This document shows, one piece after another, positions 18,336-28,300 of a DNA stretch of 64,000 nt. This DNA comes from Streptococcus marmotae (lineage in GTDB: Bacteria; Bacillota; Bacilli; Lactobacillales; Streptococcaceae), in NCBI RefSeq assembly GCF_001623565.1, contig NZ_CP015196.1:186001-250000 (forward strand), in the 5' to 3' direction. Each line of letters begins with the position of its first letter. Positions within the stretch are counted from its first letter, which is position 1. The notes beneath the pieces were generated by a model, which saw nothing but the letters and a program-made list of their open reading frames with translations, was not told where the DNA came from and did no database searches. Both the position numbers and the translations under genes were made by a program.

Positions 18336-19064
18336 TTATCTCACTTCCTGTTTCTTTTTTAGCACTAGGGTTATGCCTGTTATTATTATAGTATACAATA
18401 AGACCATTAGTAAAGAGGTGACTTGCAGATGATGGTCGTTGATATAGCGGAGAACCAGTTGATTTGCATAGTAAGATGGGGTAAAATGAGCTACCGACTG
18501 CATCCAGTCAGGAAGAGCTTCATAGGGCAGCCAACTACCACCAAAAATCGCCAACACAAAATACAAGAGATTGGCAACAACAGACAACGTTTGCCGATTT
18601 TTAAAGAGTGTCAAGGCAAGCCCAATCGCCAAATAAACCATGCTGGTTGCAAGCAATAAGAGGGAAGACACCAGCCACTGTTCCGTTGTCATTCTTACAT
18701 CTCGAAAAATTGCCCCAACTGCAAAATTGACCATAATCGAGATGACAAACGAAACAAAAACGTTTAGCACTTTGGCAAGGTAATACTGGGAAAGGGGGAC
18801 GGGAGAATGCTGAATCTGCAAAAGCCAGCGACTCTGTTTATCTGTATCAAGCATGGATGGAAAAGCATAGAGCCCAAAACTGCTCATACTAAAAGCCGTC
18901 ATCGTCAGCAAATAATTTCTCGTCAACGCTGCTGCATTTTCATAGGATGAGTCAAACATAGAAGAAAACAAGAGGAAAAAGAGGACAGGCATGCCAATTC
19001 CCATAATAAATCCAAAGGCATTTCGCTTGGTTAAGAGGTATTCAATTCTTAATAGAGCTTTCAT
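18336..19064 (-). CDS. ABC-2 type transporter permease
   Basis: The 242-residue membrane protein has six predicted spans and an ABC-2 architecture (MKALLRIEYLLTKRNAFGF at the N-terminus, then FPSMLDTDKQSRWLLQIQHSPVP). It starts one base into the stop of the ATP-binding gene. With that subunit it forms a probable exporter, either of an antimicrobial peptide, lipid or drug, or acting as a self-protection pump. The substrate cannot be read from the sequence. Confidence 0.88.
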   Translation of the reverse strand: MKALLRIEYLLTKRNAFGFIMGIGMPVLFFLLFSSMFDSSYENAAALTRNYLLTMTAFSMSSFGLYAFPSMLDTDKQSRWLLQIQHSPVPLSQYYLAKVLNVFVSFVISIMVNFAVGAIFRDVRMTTEQWLVSSLLLLATSMVYLAIGLALTLFKNRQTLSVVANLLYFVLAIFGGSWLPYEALPDWMQSVAHFTPSYYANQLVLRYINDHHLQVTSLLMVLLYTIIITGITLVLKKKQEVR

Positions 19065-19945
19065 TATGCTTCCTCCTTGGTCGTATCAAACAGGGTATTG
19101 AGTAGGGTTTTATTGGTCATTTCAATCTCCATGATTGGGCAGTTGACTTCCTGTAACGCTTGCCAGACTACATCTGCTTCCTTGGTCATAAAACGGAGAC
19201 GATCATGACTTTCTTCCATGCCATAGGTATTCTCCCACGATTCCACCACCGCTCGATACTCTTTTGGAATAGTGAATTGCTTTTCCCGCTCTTCAGAGCG
19301 CATTTTAAAAGGAGTCGTATCCCGCAAAAGCTGTCCTTGGTGTAAAACTAAAATACGGTCTGCTGTATGCTCGACTTCTTCGATATAATGGGAAGAATAC
19401 ACAATGGTCACACCCTTTTCTTTTAAGTCACGGATAATTTCCCAGAAACGCTGGCGGGTTGATGTATCCATAGCCGTTGTCGGCTCATCTAAAAAGAGAA
19501 TGGACGGACGACCAATTAAGACCAATACAAAGGACAATAAACGCTTTTGACCGCCAGATAATTTCTCAGCTAGCTGCTGTTTCTGCTCAGGAGAAAAACG
19601 CAACAGGGCATCAATTTCCTGATTCGACAAGGAATTGGGGTAAATTGCTTGAAAAAAGGCTATCAATTCGCTGACCCTGAGGTCGCTAGGAACAGCATTT
19701 TCCTGTGGCAAAATACCGACTACTTTTTTCAAAACTGAATCCGTAACTGGACTCCCCTGAATACGAATACTACCACTTGTCACAAACCAATCTCCCAATA
19801 AGCAAGATAGCAATGTCGTCTTTCCAGCACCGTTTGGCCCAATAAGAGCAACACACTCACCTTCTCCAATCTCAAAGGAAATATCTCGCAAAACCTGCTT
19901 TCCCTTTATCGTTTTTGACATGTTTTTGACTTCAATCATGCTCAT
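19064..19945 (-). CDS. ABC transporter ATP-binding protein
   Basis: The 293-residue ATPase has Walker A GPNGAGKTTLLSCL (near residue 36), the signature LSGGQKRLLSFV, and Walker B ILFLDEPTTAMD. A C-terminal extension of about 80 residues with a DUF4162-like character follows, as in drug or bacteriocin exporters. RBS GGAGG is 6 bases upstream of the ATG. It is the first gene of the four-gene exporter/kinase/regulator operon running down to 16648. Confidence 0.92.
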   Translation of the reverse strand: MSMIEVKNMSKTIKGKQVLRDISFEIGEGECVALIGPNGAGKTTLLSCLLGDWFVTSGSIRIQGSPVTDSVLKKVVGILPQENAVPSDLRVSELIAFFQAIYPNSLSNQEIDALLRFSPEQKQQLAEKLSGGQKRLLSFVLVLIGRPSILFLDEPTTAMDTSTRQRFWEIIRDLKEKGVTIVYSSHYIEEVEHTADRILVLHQGQLLRDTTPFKMRSEEREKQFTIPKEYRAVVESWENTYGMEESHDRLRFMTKEADVVWQALQEVNCPIMEIEMTNKTLLNTLFDTTKEEA

Positions 19946-20013
19946 TTCTGACCTCCTTTTGTAACTTGACTCATTTTCACTATAACAGCTTTTGCCTAAA
20001 TTTTAAAAAAGAA

Positions 20014-21042
20014 TTACTGATTTTCAATTGGTGCATGCCAGCTCGCTAAATACGAAAGTAGGCGACGGTCACTATCTTCTCCCGCTTCTCGGTTAGCTTT
20101 TTCCGTTCCTCCCATCTTCATATACATTCCACCTGCATCTGCTACGCCATTTCCAACAAATATATGCCCTGCTTCTGGATAAAGGTGCACCATCGTCTTA
20201 TCTGGTCGGCGAGCCTTTATCTCCTCCACCATCTTGCCACTTTCCCACACTTGATCATCCCCTCCTGCAAATAACACGATATCTGCTTTAGCTTTCTCAA
20301 TTGGAATCCGTTTCATTGCTCGCTCTTCATCCATATCAACTGCTGCCTGATACAATTTCAAGTAAGAGATAGGTGATTTGGTCACGAAATCCCAAAACAA
20401 AGCAAGAGAACCTGCCTTAGTCATATCAACGTAGGGAATCGGTTTTCCTGCTTGTGACCAAGATGACGAAATATTTTGAAAATCCAATCCTGCAAAGACA
20501 TAGCCTGAGGGCGCATAAGCCACCACATGATCAATCGAATCATATAAAGAAGCCAGAAGAAGACTATACTCTGCTCCTTTTGAAGCCCCAATCAAGGTAA
20601 TAGGTCCTGACTCTCCTAAATCTTTACGGATATAGTTTTCCATTTCTTCATAATACTCAACTGGTACGTCGACCAAGGTTTCCTGCTGATTGGGCATACC
20701 AAAGAAGAACAAGGCTAAGACCCTATAGCCGTTTTGGGCTAACATTACAGCTCTTTCATAGGCTGGACTTCCTTCTGAGCCACCAAATGTGACGATGACA
20801 CCCTCATGCTTGCGAAGTTTCGGTTTCAAGGAAAAGCCATTGAGATAGTTTCCTTCAATATGCTCGACCGTGACCCCCTCAATAGTCGTATTATACAGGG
20901 AAATATCTTGGGGATTGCTATAATGAGATAGACTTCCGATTTCCTCTTGTTGATACTGTCGGTCGTTCCACATTCGTAGTCCAACGATACTCAGAATCCC
21001 TGTGAGAACAACGACAACCAATCCTAGCAAAAAACGTTTCAT
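20014..21042 (-). CDS. Alpha/beta hydrolase, BAAT/acyl-CoA thioester hydrolase-like
   Basis: The 342-residue protein has an N-terminal membrane anchor or signal (residues 3-22), then an alpha/beta-hydrolase domain. The nucleophile elbow is GASKGAEYS, the acid probably lies in VLFAGGDDQVW, and the histidine is in PEAGHIFVG. This set matches the BAAT C-terminal family, which in bacteria includes esterases of unknown substrate. The AAAGGAGG ribosome site lies inside the last codons of the small gene upstream, so translation of the two is likely coupled. Confidence 0.78.
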   Translation of the reverse strand: MKRFLLGLVVVVLTGILSIVGLRMWNDRQYQQEEIGSLSHYSNPQDISLYNTTIEGVTVEHIEGNYLNGFSLKPKLRKHEGVIVTFGGSEGSPAYERAVMLAQNGYRVLALFFFGMPNQQETLVDVPVEYYEEMENYIRKDLGESGPITLIGASKGAEYSLLLASLYDSIDHVVAYAPSGYVFAGLDFQNISSSWSQAGKPIPYVDMTKAGSLALFWDFVTKSPISYLKLYQAAVDMDEERAMKRIPIEKAKADIVLFAGGDDQVWESGKMVEEIKARRPDKTMVHLYPEAGHIFVGNGVADAGGMYMKMGGTEKANREAGEDSDRRLLSYLASWHAPIENQ

Positions 21043-21046
21043 TTAC

Positions 21047-21223
21047 TTATCCTCCTTTTGTAATTTCATGAGTTTCTTGAACAGCTAACTCATCTGATCG
21101 AATATATAAACAACAGGCATAGACTTCCCACGGAAAACCTCCTTCAAACTGTCGCCCTACAAAGTGATAGGTAGCAACTCCTGCAAGGGTTAGGACAATG
21201 ACTTTTACAATCCACTGTTTCAT
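21047..21223 (-). CDS. Small membrane protein of 58 residues
   Basis: The ATG at 21223 has AAGGAG 7 bases upstream. The 58-residue product starts MKQWIVKVIVLTLAGVATYH and has one membrane span (residues 4-22). An extracellular-looking tail with two adjacent cysteines (VYACCLYIR) follows. Its final codons, TKGG and stop, form the GGAGG site of the downstream hydrolase, whose ATG begins 5 bp later. No known family is recognised. The coupling suggests the two products act together. Confidence 0.65.
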   Translation of the reverse strand: MKQWIVKVIVLTLAGVATYHFVGRQFEGGFPWEVYACCLYIRSDELAVQETHEITKGG

Positions 21224-21408
21224 GATACGCTCCTTTTCTTTTTATTACTAGTATACTCCTTCTCCTTTTTCTCACTAGATAGATTTGTCATGGAAAAATG
21301 TGACAAATGTCATATGATAGCAAATAAAATCCTCACTGACTTTTAAGTTTGCCTTGTTCAGTGGAAAACGTCTAGCTATACTATCCATTTCTCCTAAAAA
21401 AGACATAG

Positions 21409-21437
21409 AAAAAAGGCTGGTTCCCCAACCTTTTTCA
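21409..21437 (-). terminator. dpr terminator
   Basis: On the minus strand AAGGTTGG-ggaa-CCAGCC is followed by TTTTTT, about 20 bp after the dpr stop. Confidence 0.75.
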
Positions 21438-21457
21438 GACTTTGATTGTTGTCGCTA

Positions 21458-21973
21458 TTACAAACCTGGCGCTTGTCCTAACTCTGCTTGCAGCATCCAA
21501 ATATGTTTTTCAAGGCTAGCTTTTGCACCGTTGAAAATGTCGTTTGTCACATCATCTCCTTCTGTATCCGTCACATCTAGTCCTTTTTGAAAAAGTCCGA
21601 CAAGGTAACGGAAAACTTCTACAACACGTCCCAATTGTGCTTCCATAGCCAAGCTATAATCACCTGGTACTTCTTTTAACTGGCTATTATCGCTAAATTC
21701 TTTCAAGGTAGAAAATGGTGCTCCACCCAAGGTAATCAAGCGCTCGCTCATCTCATCAAGATAGCTATCCAATTCTTCCATGTACTCATCCATTTTTGGA
21801 TGCCATACAAGGAAGCCACGTCCACGCATATACCAATGTACTTGGTGCAAGATAGAGTGAGCAACTGACAAATCAGCAACTGCTTGGTTTAACAGTGCCT
21901 TTGTTTCTGGTTCTGCTTGAGGTTTTGCAAAGCTCGCAATTTCAGCTGGAGATTGGTAAAATGGATTCATCAT
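21458..21973 (-). CDS. dpr: Dps-like peroxide resistance ferritin Dpr
   Basis: The 171-residue dodecameric mini-ferritin stores iron and protects DNA from peroxide. The ferroxidase ligands lie in [32 protein letters not shown] (shown here only as family landmark positions, about residues 43-75). The N-terminus [14 protein letters not shown] is the streptococcal form. ATG follows a weak AGAAGGTATGACCTTATGA leader. A perfect PerR-type operator stands 21-43 bp before the start, so peroxide control is very likely. It is monocistronic, with its own terminator. Confidence 0.93.
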   Translation of the reverse strand: MMNPFYQSPAEIASFAKPQAEPETKALLNQAVADLSVAHSILHQVHWYMRGRGFLVWHPKMDEYMEELDSYLDEMSERLITLGGAPFSTLKEFSDNSQLKEVPGDYSLAMEAQLGRVVEVFRYLVGLFQKGLDVTDTEGDDVTNDIFNGAKASLEKHIWMLQAELGQAPGL

Positions 21974-21993
21974 AAGGTCATACCTTCTTTCTC

Positions 21994-22016
21994 TTATTTA
22001 TAATCATTATAAATAA
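21994..22016. promoter_or_regulatory. PerR operator upstream of dpr
   Basis: The core TTATAATCATTATAA (21998-22012) equals the PerR box consensus. It is extended by TTAT and TAAATAA arms to a perfect 11+1+11 palindrome. It lies between dpr and the divergent phosphatase gene. Confidence 0.85.
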
Positions 22017-22141
22017 AGAAAAAGGAAATTGCAAGCTTTTAAGACTTTATGAGAAAAGTTCCACGATTCACAGAAAATAATAGCAGGCAACTTGTGACAA
22101 AATAAGATATAATAGAAATCAATAAAACAAAGGAGAAACCT

Positions 22142-22561
22142 ATGAAAACAATCGTCTTCGTCTGTCTTGGCAATATTTGCCGTAGCCCAATGGCTGAATT
22201 TGTCATGAAAAATCTCACAGATCAACTGATTATTGAAAGTCGTGCAACTTCTTCATGGGAACATGGCAATCCGATTCACAGAGGAACACAAGCTATCTTT
22301 CAGCAGTACCACATTCCCTACAATCCTCAAAAAAAATCCCAGCAAATCACACTAGAAACAGCTGAAAAAGCTGATTATATCATCGGAATGGATAGCCAAA
22401 ATATCGCCGATTTAAAGAAAATGTTACCAGAGCGATTGCATACGAAAATTCATCCTTTTGCTACAGAAAGTGTGCCTGACCCTTGGTACACAGGAGATTT
22501 CGAAGAAACCTATCAGATGGTAACAGAAGGCTGTGCTACTTGGAAGGATCGTCTCTTATAG
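22142..22561 (+). CDS. Low-molecular-weight protein-tyrosine phosphatase
   Basis: The 139-residue enzyme has the signature loop C8-LGNIC-R14-S15 near the N-terminus and the general-acid aspartate D113 in PDPWYTGD. These phosphatases remove phosphate from tyrosine, for example from capsule kinases or secreted targets. RBS AAAGGAG and a TATAAT box at 22108-22113 precede it. It starts a plus-strand run with the MORN protein and the acyltransferase, although a separate promoter intervenes. Confidence 0.92.
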   Translation: MKTIVFVCLGNICRSPMAEFVMKNLTDQLIIESRATSSWEHGNPIHRGTQAIFQQYHIPYNPQKKSQQITLETAEKADYIIGMDSQNIADLKKMLPERLHTKIHPFATESVPDPWYTGDFEETYQMVTEGCATWKDRLL

Positions 22562-22584
22562 GCGATTTTTTAATGAACTCTTTT

Positions 22585-22613
22585 TTGCCAGAAAGTCTAA
22601 AAAATGATAGAAT
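22585..22613 (+). promoter_or_regulatory. Promoter of the MORN-acyltransferase pair
   Basis: TTGCCA-17-TAGAAT with an extended TGA is a well-formed sigma-A promoter 27 bp before the start. Confidence 0.65.
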
Positions 22614-22640
22614 GAAAGAACTACAAGAAAGAGGAAATAC

Positions 22641-23069
22641 ATGAATCGGTTACTACATTATCTCCAAACAATAGACCTAAAAGATACCAAATCCTATCTC
22701 ACCAGATCCACAATCGAAAAAGGCGGCGTTCTTTTGATTCTTCTGTGTGCTCTGTCCGTCTTTTTAGGTAGGATTCCCATCAAGCAAGCAATCAGCCTTG
22801 ACAATGGAAAGATGACCTACCATGGCACCGTAGTCGCAAGTAAAATGTCTGGCAAAGGCACCCTAACCTTCGAAAACGGAGACAAATATGAGGGACAATT
22901 CAAAAATGGCATTTTTAACGGCAAGGGGACCTTTACCTCTGCTGCTGGCTGGAGCTACGAAGGGGAGTTCAAAAATGGCATTGCAGAGGGTCAAGGCAAA
23001 CTAACAACTGAATCAAAGGTTGTCTACGAAGGAACATTCAAGCAAGGAATTTATCAAAATGCGAATTAA
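22641..23069 (+). CDS. MORN-repeat membrane protein
   Basis: The 142-residue protein has a cytoplasmic N-terminus, one membrane span (about residues 28-44) and then at least three MORN repeats outside: GKGTLTFENGDKYEGQFKNG, GKGTFTSAAGWSYEGEFKNG and GQGKLTTESKVVYEGTFKQG. MORN repeats form flat beta hairpins that bind lipids or proteins. It overlaps the acyltransferase by 11 bp, so the two are coupled. A role in placing or regulating the acyltransferase is inference. Confidence 0.85.
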   Translation: MNRLLHYLQTIDLKDTKSYLTRSTIEKGGVLLILLCALSVFLGRIPIKQAISLDNGKMTYHGTVVASKMSGKGTLTFENGDKYEGQFKNGIFNGKGTFTSAAGWSYEGEFKNGIAEGQGKLTTESKVVYEGTFKQGIYQNAN

Positions 23070-24861
23070 ATGGTTTTCAACAATCCGAGTGATGGGTATG
23101 CTCTTTGTTTTACTCTATCACTTTTATATCTCCTTTTTCCCTGGCGGGTTTGTCGGTGTAGATCTCTTTTTTACCCTATCAGGTTATCTGACAACAGCCC
23201 TATTTTTAGATGAATACGCTAAACATCAAACAATCGATTTTAAAGGTTTTTTCCAGCGACGCTTTTACCGGATTTTCCCGCCAGTTGTCTTTACCCTTCT
23301 GATCACAACACCGCTTGCTTTACTCGTTCGCAGTGATTTTATTGCTGGAATTGGGCGCCAACTGATGGCAGCCTTAGGTTTCATGACCAATTTCTTTGAA
23401 ATCTTAGCTGGTGGTTCCTATGAAAATCAATTCACCCCCCACCTCTTTCTCCACACTTGGAGTCTAGCTATCGAGGTACAGTTTTATCTGCTGTGGGCTT
23501 TCATTATCTGGGGAATGACACGATTTGCTAAAACCATTGGACATCTAAGAGGGATGGTCTTTCTAGCATCTAGTTTCCTCTTTTTGATTAGCTTTCTTGC
23601 CATGTTTGTTTCGAGTTTTTTTGTCACTAGTTTCTCAACTATTTACTTCGCAACATGGACCCATATCTTCCCCTTCTTTCTGGGGAGTATCCTAGCTAGT
23701 TTGACAGGACTCAACACACTGACTCGCCCATTTGAAAGAGTGATGGCCAGCTGGGACTTGAAGCGGTCACTGTCTGTCATCGCAGGTGGTTTGGTCGTGG
23801 AATTGCTACTCCTTGTCTTTTTAACATTCGACAGTATCTGGACGTATCTAGTTGGATTTCTCCTTTCCAGTCTAGCCACAGCTACCATGATTTATGGCGC
23901 TCGAGTCTTGCATGAAAAGACGGAGCAAATCAAGGAGCCGGCTGTCTTGCTCTTCCTCTCCAATATTTCCTATGGAGTCTACCTCTTTCACTGGCCATTC
24001 TACATTATTTTTTCACAGCTGCTTCCTCATGTGTTAGCAGTCGTATTGACCCTCTTGTTTTCAATTATTTTCGCAACCTTGTCCTTCTATCTTCTTGAAC
24101 CCTATCTAGCTGGAAGGAAAGGAAAATTGCTGGGGCTCGAAATCGATCTCAATCCGTACACAAAATGGATCTGGGCAACTGGCGGTATCTTGACACTCAC
24201 TGCTCTTGGCATCAGCCTTTTTGCGCCACGATTAGGAAATTTTGAACGCGAATCTCTCGTAAATAATCTCTATCAAGCTGAACGCCAACTGATTTCTACT
24301 CGTTCTGCAGCTGAAAATGCACAAGCAACTGACTATAATGTGGAAAAAGGAATCACCATCATCGGCGACTCTGTCAGCGTTCGAGCTAGCGAAGGCATCC
24401 AATCTCTGTTGCCAAATGCTCAACTAGACGGGGCCGTTAGTCGAAACCTATCTGAAGCAGACAAGTTAGTTCAGCTCTATCAAAACAGCCATTCCTTAAA
24501 AGAAAATGTCGTTATTGCTTTAGGAACGAATACAAGTGAAAACTATCAGGAGCTGCTTGATGAACTCGTGGAGCGTTTTCCAAAAGGGCACAGGCTGATC
24601 TTTGTCACACCGTATGATGGGAATAATGCTTCTGGCCAAGCTCTTGCCTATCAAATCGGACAGTACGAACGCCAACTAGCAGAGAAATATGACTACATCG
24701 GTATTGCAGACTGGTACAAGGTTGCTAAAGAAAATCCGCATATTTGGACAAATACCGACCTTGTCCACTTTAATCTAGCAACAGATGGCGCAACACTTTT
24801 TGCCCAAACTATCCAATCGGCGGTAGAAAAGGCCGAGCAACAGCCTGTAAGAACAAAATAA
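23059..24861 (+). CDS. OatA-like membrane O-acyltransferase with SGNH domain
   Basis: The ATG at 23059 (MRIKWFSTIRVMGMLF) is chosen because AAGGAA lies upstream and the family starts in this way; the frame opens 39 bp earlier. The 600-residue protein has an acyltransferase-3 domain of about ten spans (LLYHFYISFFPGGFVGVDLFF; LHTWSLAIEVQFYL) and an extracellular SGNH-hydrolase-like domain. The latter has GDSVSVRASEG as block I and DLVHF as the catalytic Asp-His. This is the layout of OatA, which O-acetylates peptidoglycan MurNAc and gives lysozyme resistance. Wall teichoic or capsule acetylation are alternatives. Confidence 0.85.
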   Translation: MRIKWFSTIRVMGMLFVLLYHFYISFFPGGFVGVDLFFTLSGYLTTALFLDEYAKHQTIDFKGFFQRRFYRIFPPVVFTLLITTPLALLVRSDFIAGIGRQLMAALGFMTNFFEILAGGSYENQFTPHLFLHTWSLAIEVQFYLLWAFIIWGMTRFAKTIGHLRGMVFLASSFLFLISFLAMFVSSFFVTSFSTIYFATWTHIFPFFLGSILASLTGLNTLTRPFERVMASWDLKRSLSVIAGGLVVELLLLVFLTFDSIWTYLVGFLLSSLATATMIYGARVLHEKTEQIKEPAVLLFLSNISYGVYLFHWPFYIIFSQLLPHVLAVVLTLLFSIIFATLSFYLLEPYLAGRKGKLLGLEIDLNPYTKWIWATGGILTLTALGISLFAPRLGNFERESLVNNLYQAERQLISTRSAAENAQATDYNVEKGITIIGDSVSVRASEGIQSLLPNAQLDGAVSRNLSEADKLVQLYQNSHSLKENVVIALGTNTSENYQELLDELVERFPKGHRLIFVTPYDGNNASGQALAYQIGQYERQLAEKYDYIGIADWYKVAKENPHIWTNTDLVHFNLATDGATLFAQTIQSAVEKAEQQPVRTK

Positions 24862-24881
24862 CACTACTATCTACAATATAG

Positions 24882-24914
24882 GAAGGCTTGGAATTTTTCC
24901 TTGCCTTCTTTTTC
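24882..24914 (+). terminator. Terminator of the acyltransferase gene
   Basis: GAAGGC-ttggaatttttcctt-GCCTTC is followed by TTTTT. Confidence 0.75.
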
Positions 24915-25207
24915 TGAATAATAATAGCTATTTACTTTAAAAAATAGCTATTTATTTTTTGATATAAAATGGAGTAGGCGAAGTGAATCATTTGAGACGC
25001 TTTTTCAGTAAATAAGATGAACAATAATAAAAACTAGATAGTTTCCGAAGCATCTAATAAAGTCGCAAAAAAGGAGGAGCTAGGGGTTTATTTACCATGG
25101 GCTGAACAAACTCAGAACAACTGCAAATAGAAAAAGTTCCAGAGTCAATCAAGACTTTGGAACTTTTTCTATACACCTTGTTATTGTATGCTGACTTTAA
25201 AATATAT
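24915..25207. other. Intergenic stretch between convergent acyltransferase and adhesin genes
   Basis: No credible gene is present. It contains a second strong hairpin (25131-25169; AAAAAGTTCC...GGAACTTTTT) that works as a terminator on both strands and probably ends the adhesin transcript. Confidence 0.55.
25131..25169. terminator. Bidirectional terminator
   Basis: AAAAAGTTCC-AGAGTC ... GACTTT-GGAACTTTTT has T-runs on both strands. Confidence 0.7.
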
Positions 25208-25292
25208 AAAGAGCAATGAGGAAAGTACCGACCTCCCTATCGTTAGATTTTGGTCTAACTTTTTGGGTCGGTACAAAACCACATCGCTCTTT
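25208..25292. repeat. Long nested hairpin element after the adhesin gene
   Basis: The outer arms are AAAGAGC/GCTCTTT, the middle arms GTACCGACC/GGTCGGTAC (perfect), and an inner stem is GTTAGA/TCTAAC around CCAAAA on the minus strand. The total is about 85 bases. There is no T-run of terminator type. It could be an RNA 3' structure or a remnant end of a mobile element. Confidence 0.6.
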
Positions 25293-25319
25293 TACTGACT
25301 TCTACATCATAGATTGTTA

Positions 25320-28300
25320 TTAATCTTCTACAATCTCATCTTCTTTTTTCTTACGTTTGAATGCCACTAAAGCTGCTAGAGCACTTAGTCCTCCAAGAAG
25401 ACCAACTTTATCTGCTTCCGTACCTGTCTGAGGTAGTTTAGCAGCCAATGATTCAATCGACTCAGATTTAGTCGCAGAAGCAGAGGTCGTTGTCGACACT
25501 GATTCTGATTGACTTTCTGACGGCTGTTCACTCATGGATTCTAGGTGATTGAATGACATACTTGCACTTGTTGACGCGGATGCACTTGCACTCATTGACG
25601 CCGAAGTACTTGCTGAAACGCTCTCGCTCGTACTCAACGATTGACTTGCTGAAACGCTCTCACTTGTGCTCAACGATTGACTTGCTGACACACTTTCGCT
25701 CGTGCTCAACGATTGACTCGCTGAGACACTCTCGCTCGTACTTAGTGATTGACTCGCTGACACACTTTCACTTGTGCTCAATGATTGACTTGCTGAGACA
25801 CTCTCGCTCGTGCTCAACGATTGACTTGCAGATACACTCTCGCTCGTACTCAACGATTGACTTGCTGAGACACTTTCGCTCGTACTTAGTGATTGGCTTG
25901 CTGAGACGCTTGCGCTCGTACTTAGTGACTGGCTTGCTGAAACGCTCTCACTTGTACTCAACGATTGACTTGCTGAGACGCTTTCACTTGTGCTGAGGGA
26001 TTGACTCGCTGACACACTTTCACTTGTGCTCAATGATTGACTTGCTGAGACACTCTCGCTCGTGCTCAACGATTGACTTGCAGATACACTCTCGCTCGTA
26101 CTCAACGACTGACTTGCAGATACACTTTCGCTCGTACTTAGTGATTGACTTGCTGAAACGCTCTCACTTGTACTCAACGATTGACTTGCTGAGACGCTTG
26201 CGCTCGTGCTCAACGATTGACTTGCAGATACACTTTCGCTCGTACTTAGTGATTGACTTGCTGAGACACTTTCGCTCGTACTCAACGACTGACTCGCAGA
26301 TACACTTTCACTTGTGCTCAACGACTGACTCGCAGATACACTTTCACTCGTGCTCAACGATTGACTTGCAGATACACTCTCGCTCGTACTTAGTGATTGA
26401 CTTGCTGAGACGCTTTCACTTGTGCTGAGGGATTGACTCGCTGACACACTTTCACTTGTGCTCAATGATTGACTTGCTGAGACGCTCTCACTTGTACTCA
26501 ACGACTGACTTGCAGAATACACTCTCGCTCGTACTTAGTGATTGACTTGCTGAAACGCTCTCACTTGTACTCAACGATTGACTTGCTGAGACGCTTTCAC
26601 TTGTGCTGAGGGATTGACTCGCTGACACACTTTCACTTGTGCTCAATGATTGACTTGCTGAGACACTCTCGCTCGTGCTCAACGATTGACTTGCAGATAC
26701 ACTCTCGCTCGTACTCAACGATTGACTTGCTGAGACACTTTCGCTCGTACTTAGTGATTGGCTTGCTGAGACGCTTGCGCTCGTACTTAGTGACTGGCTT
26801 GCTGAAACGCTCTCACTTGTACTCAACGATTGACTTGCTGAGACGCTTTCACTTGTGCTGAGGGATTGACTCGCTGACACACTTTCACTTGTGCTCAATG
26901 ATTGACTTGCTGAGACACTCTCGCTCGTGCTCAACGATTGACTTGCAGATACACTCTCGCTCGTACTCAACGATTGACTTGCTGAGACACTTTCGCTCGT
27001 ACTTAGTGATTGGCTTGCTGAGACGCTTGCGCTCGTACTTAGTGACTGGCTTGCTGAGACACTTTCGCTTGTGCTGAGGGATTGACTCGCTGACACGCTT
27101 TCACTTGTGCTCAACGACTGACTTGCTGAGACACTTTCGCTCGTACTTAGTGATTGGCTTGCTGAGACGCTCTCACTTGTGCTCAACGACTGACTAGCAG
27201 ACACGCTTGCGCTCGTGCTCAACGATTGACTTGCTGAAACGCTCTCGCTCGTACTCAACGACTGACTTGCTGAGACACTCTCGCTCGTACTTAGTGATTG
27301 GCTAGCTGAGACGCTCTCACTTGTGCTCAACGACTGACTAGCAGACACGCTTGCGCTCGTACTTAGTGATTGGCTTGCAGATACACTCTCGCTTGTACTG
27401 AGGGATTGACTTGCTGACACACTCGCGCTCGTACTTAGTGATTGGCTAGCTGAGACGCTTGCACTTGTGCTCAACGATTGACTTGCAGAGACGCTTGCGC
27501 TCGTGCTCAATGATTGACTTACAGATACACTCTCGCTCGTACTTAGTGATTGACTTGCTGAGACGCTCTCACTTGTGCTCAACGATTGACTTGCTGACAC
27601 ACTCGCGCTCGTACTTAGTGATTGGCTTGCTGAGACACTTTCACTCGTACTTAGTGATTGACTTGCTGAGACGCTCTCACTTGTGCTGAGGGATTGACTT
27701 GCTGACACACTCGCGCTCGTACTTAGTGATTGGCTTGCTGAGACACTTTCACTCGTACTTAGTGATTGACTTGCTGAGACGCTCTCACTTGTGCTCAACG
27801 ACTGACTAACTGAGACGCTCTCACTTGTGCTCAACGATTGACTAGCAGACACGCTTGCGCTCGTGCTCAACGATTGACTTGCTGAGACACTTTCGCTCGT
27901 ACTTAGTGATTGACTAGCAGAGACACTCTCGCTCGTACTTAGTGATTGGCTTGCTGACACACTCGCTCGTACTTAGTGATTGGCTTGCAGATACACTCTC
28001 GCTTGTGCTGAGGGATTGACTTGCTGAGACGCTCTCACTTGTGCTCAACGACTGACTAGCAGAGACGCTCTCACTTGTGCTCAACGATTGACTTGCTGAG
28101 ACACTCTCGCTCGTACTTAGTGATTGGCTTGCTGACACACTTTCACTCGTACTTAGTGATTGGCTTGCTGAGACGCTCTCACTTGTGCTCAACGATTGAC
28201 TCGCTGAGACGCTCTCACTTGTGCTCAACGACTGACTAGCAGAGACGCTCTCACTTGTGCTCAACGATTGACTTGCTGAGACACTCTCGCTCGTACTTAG

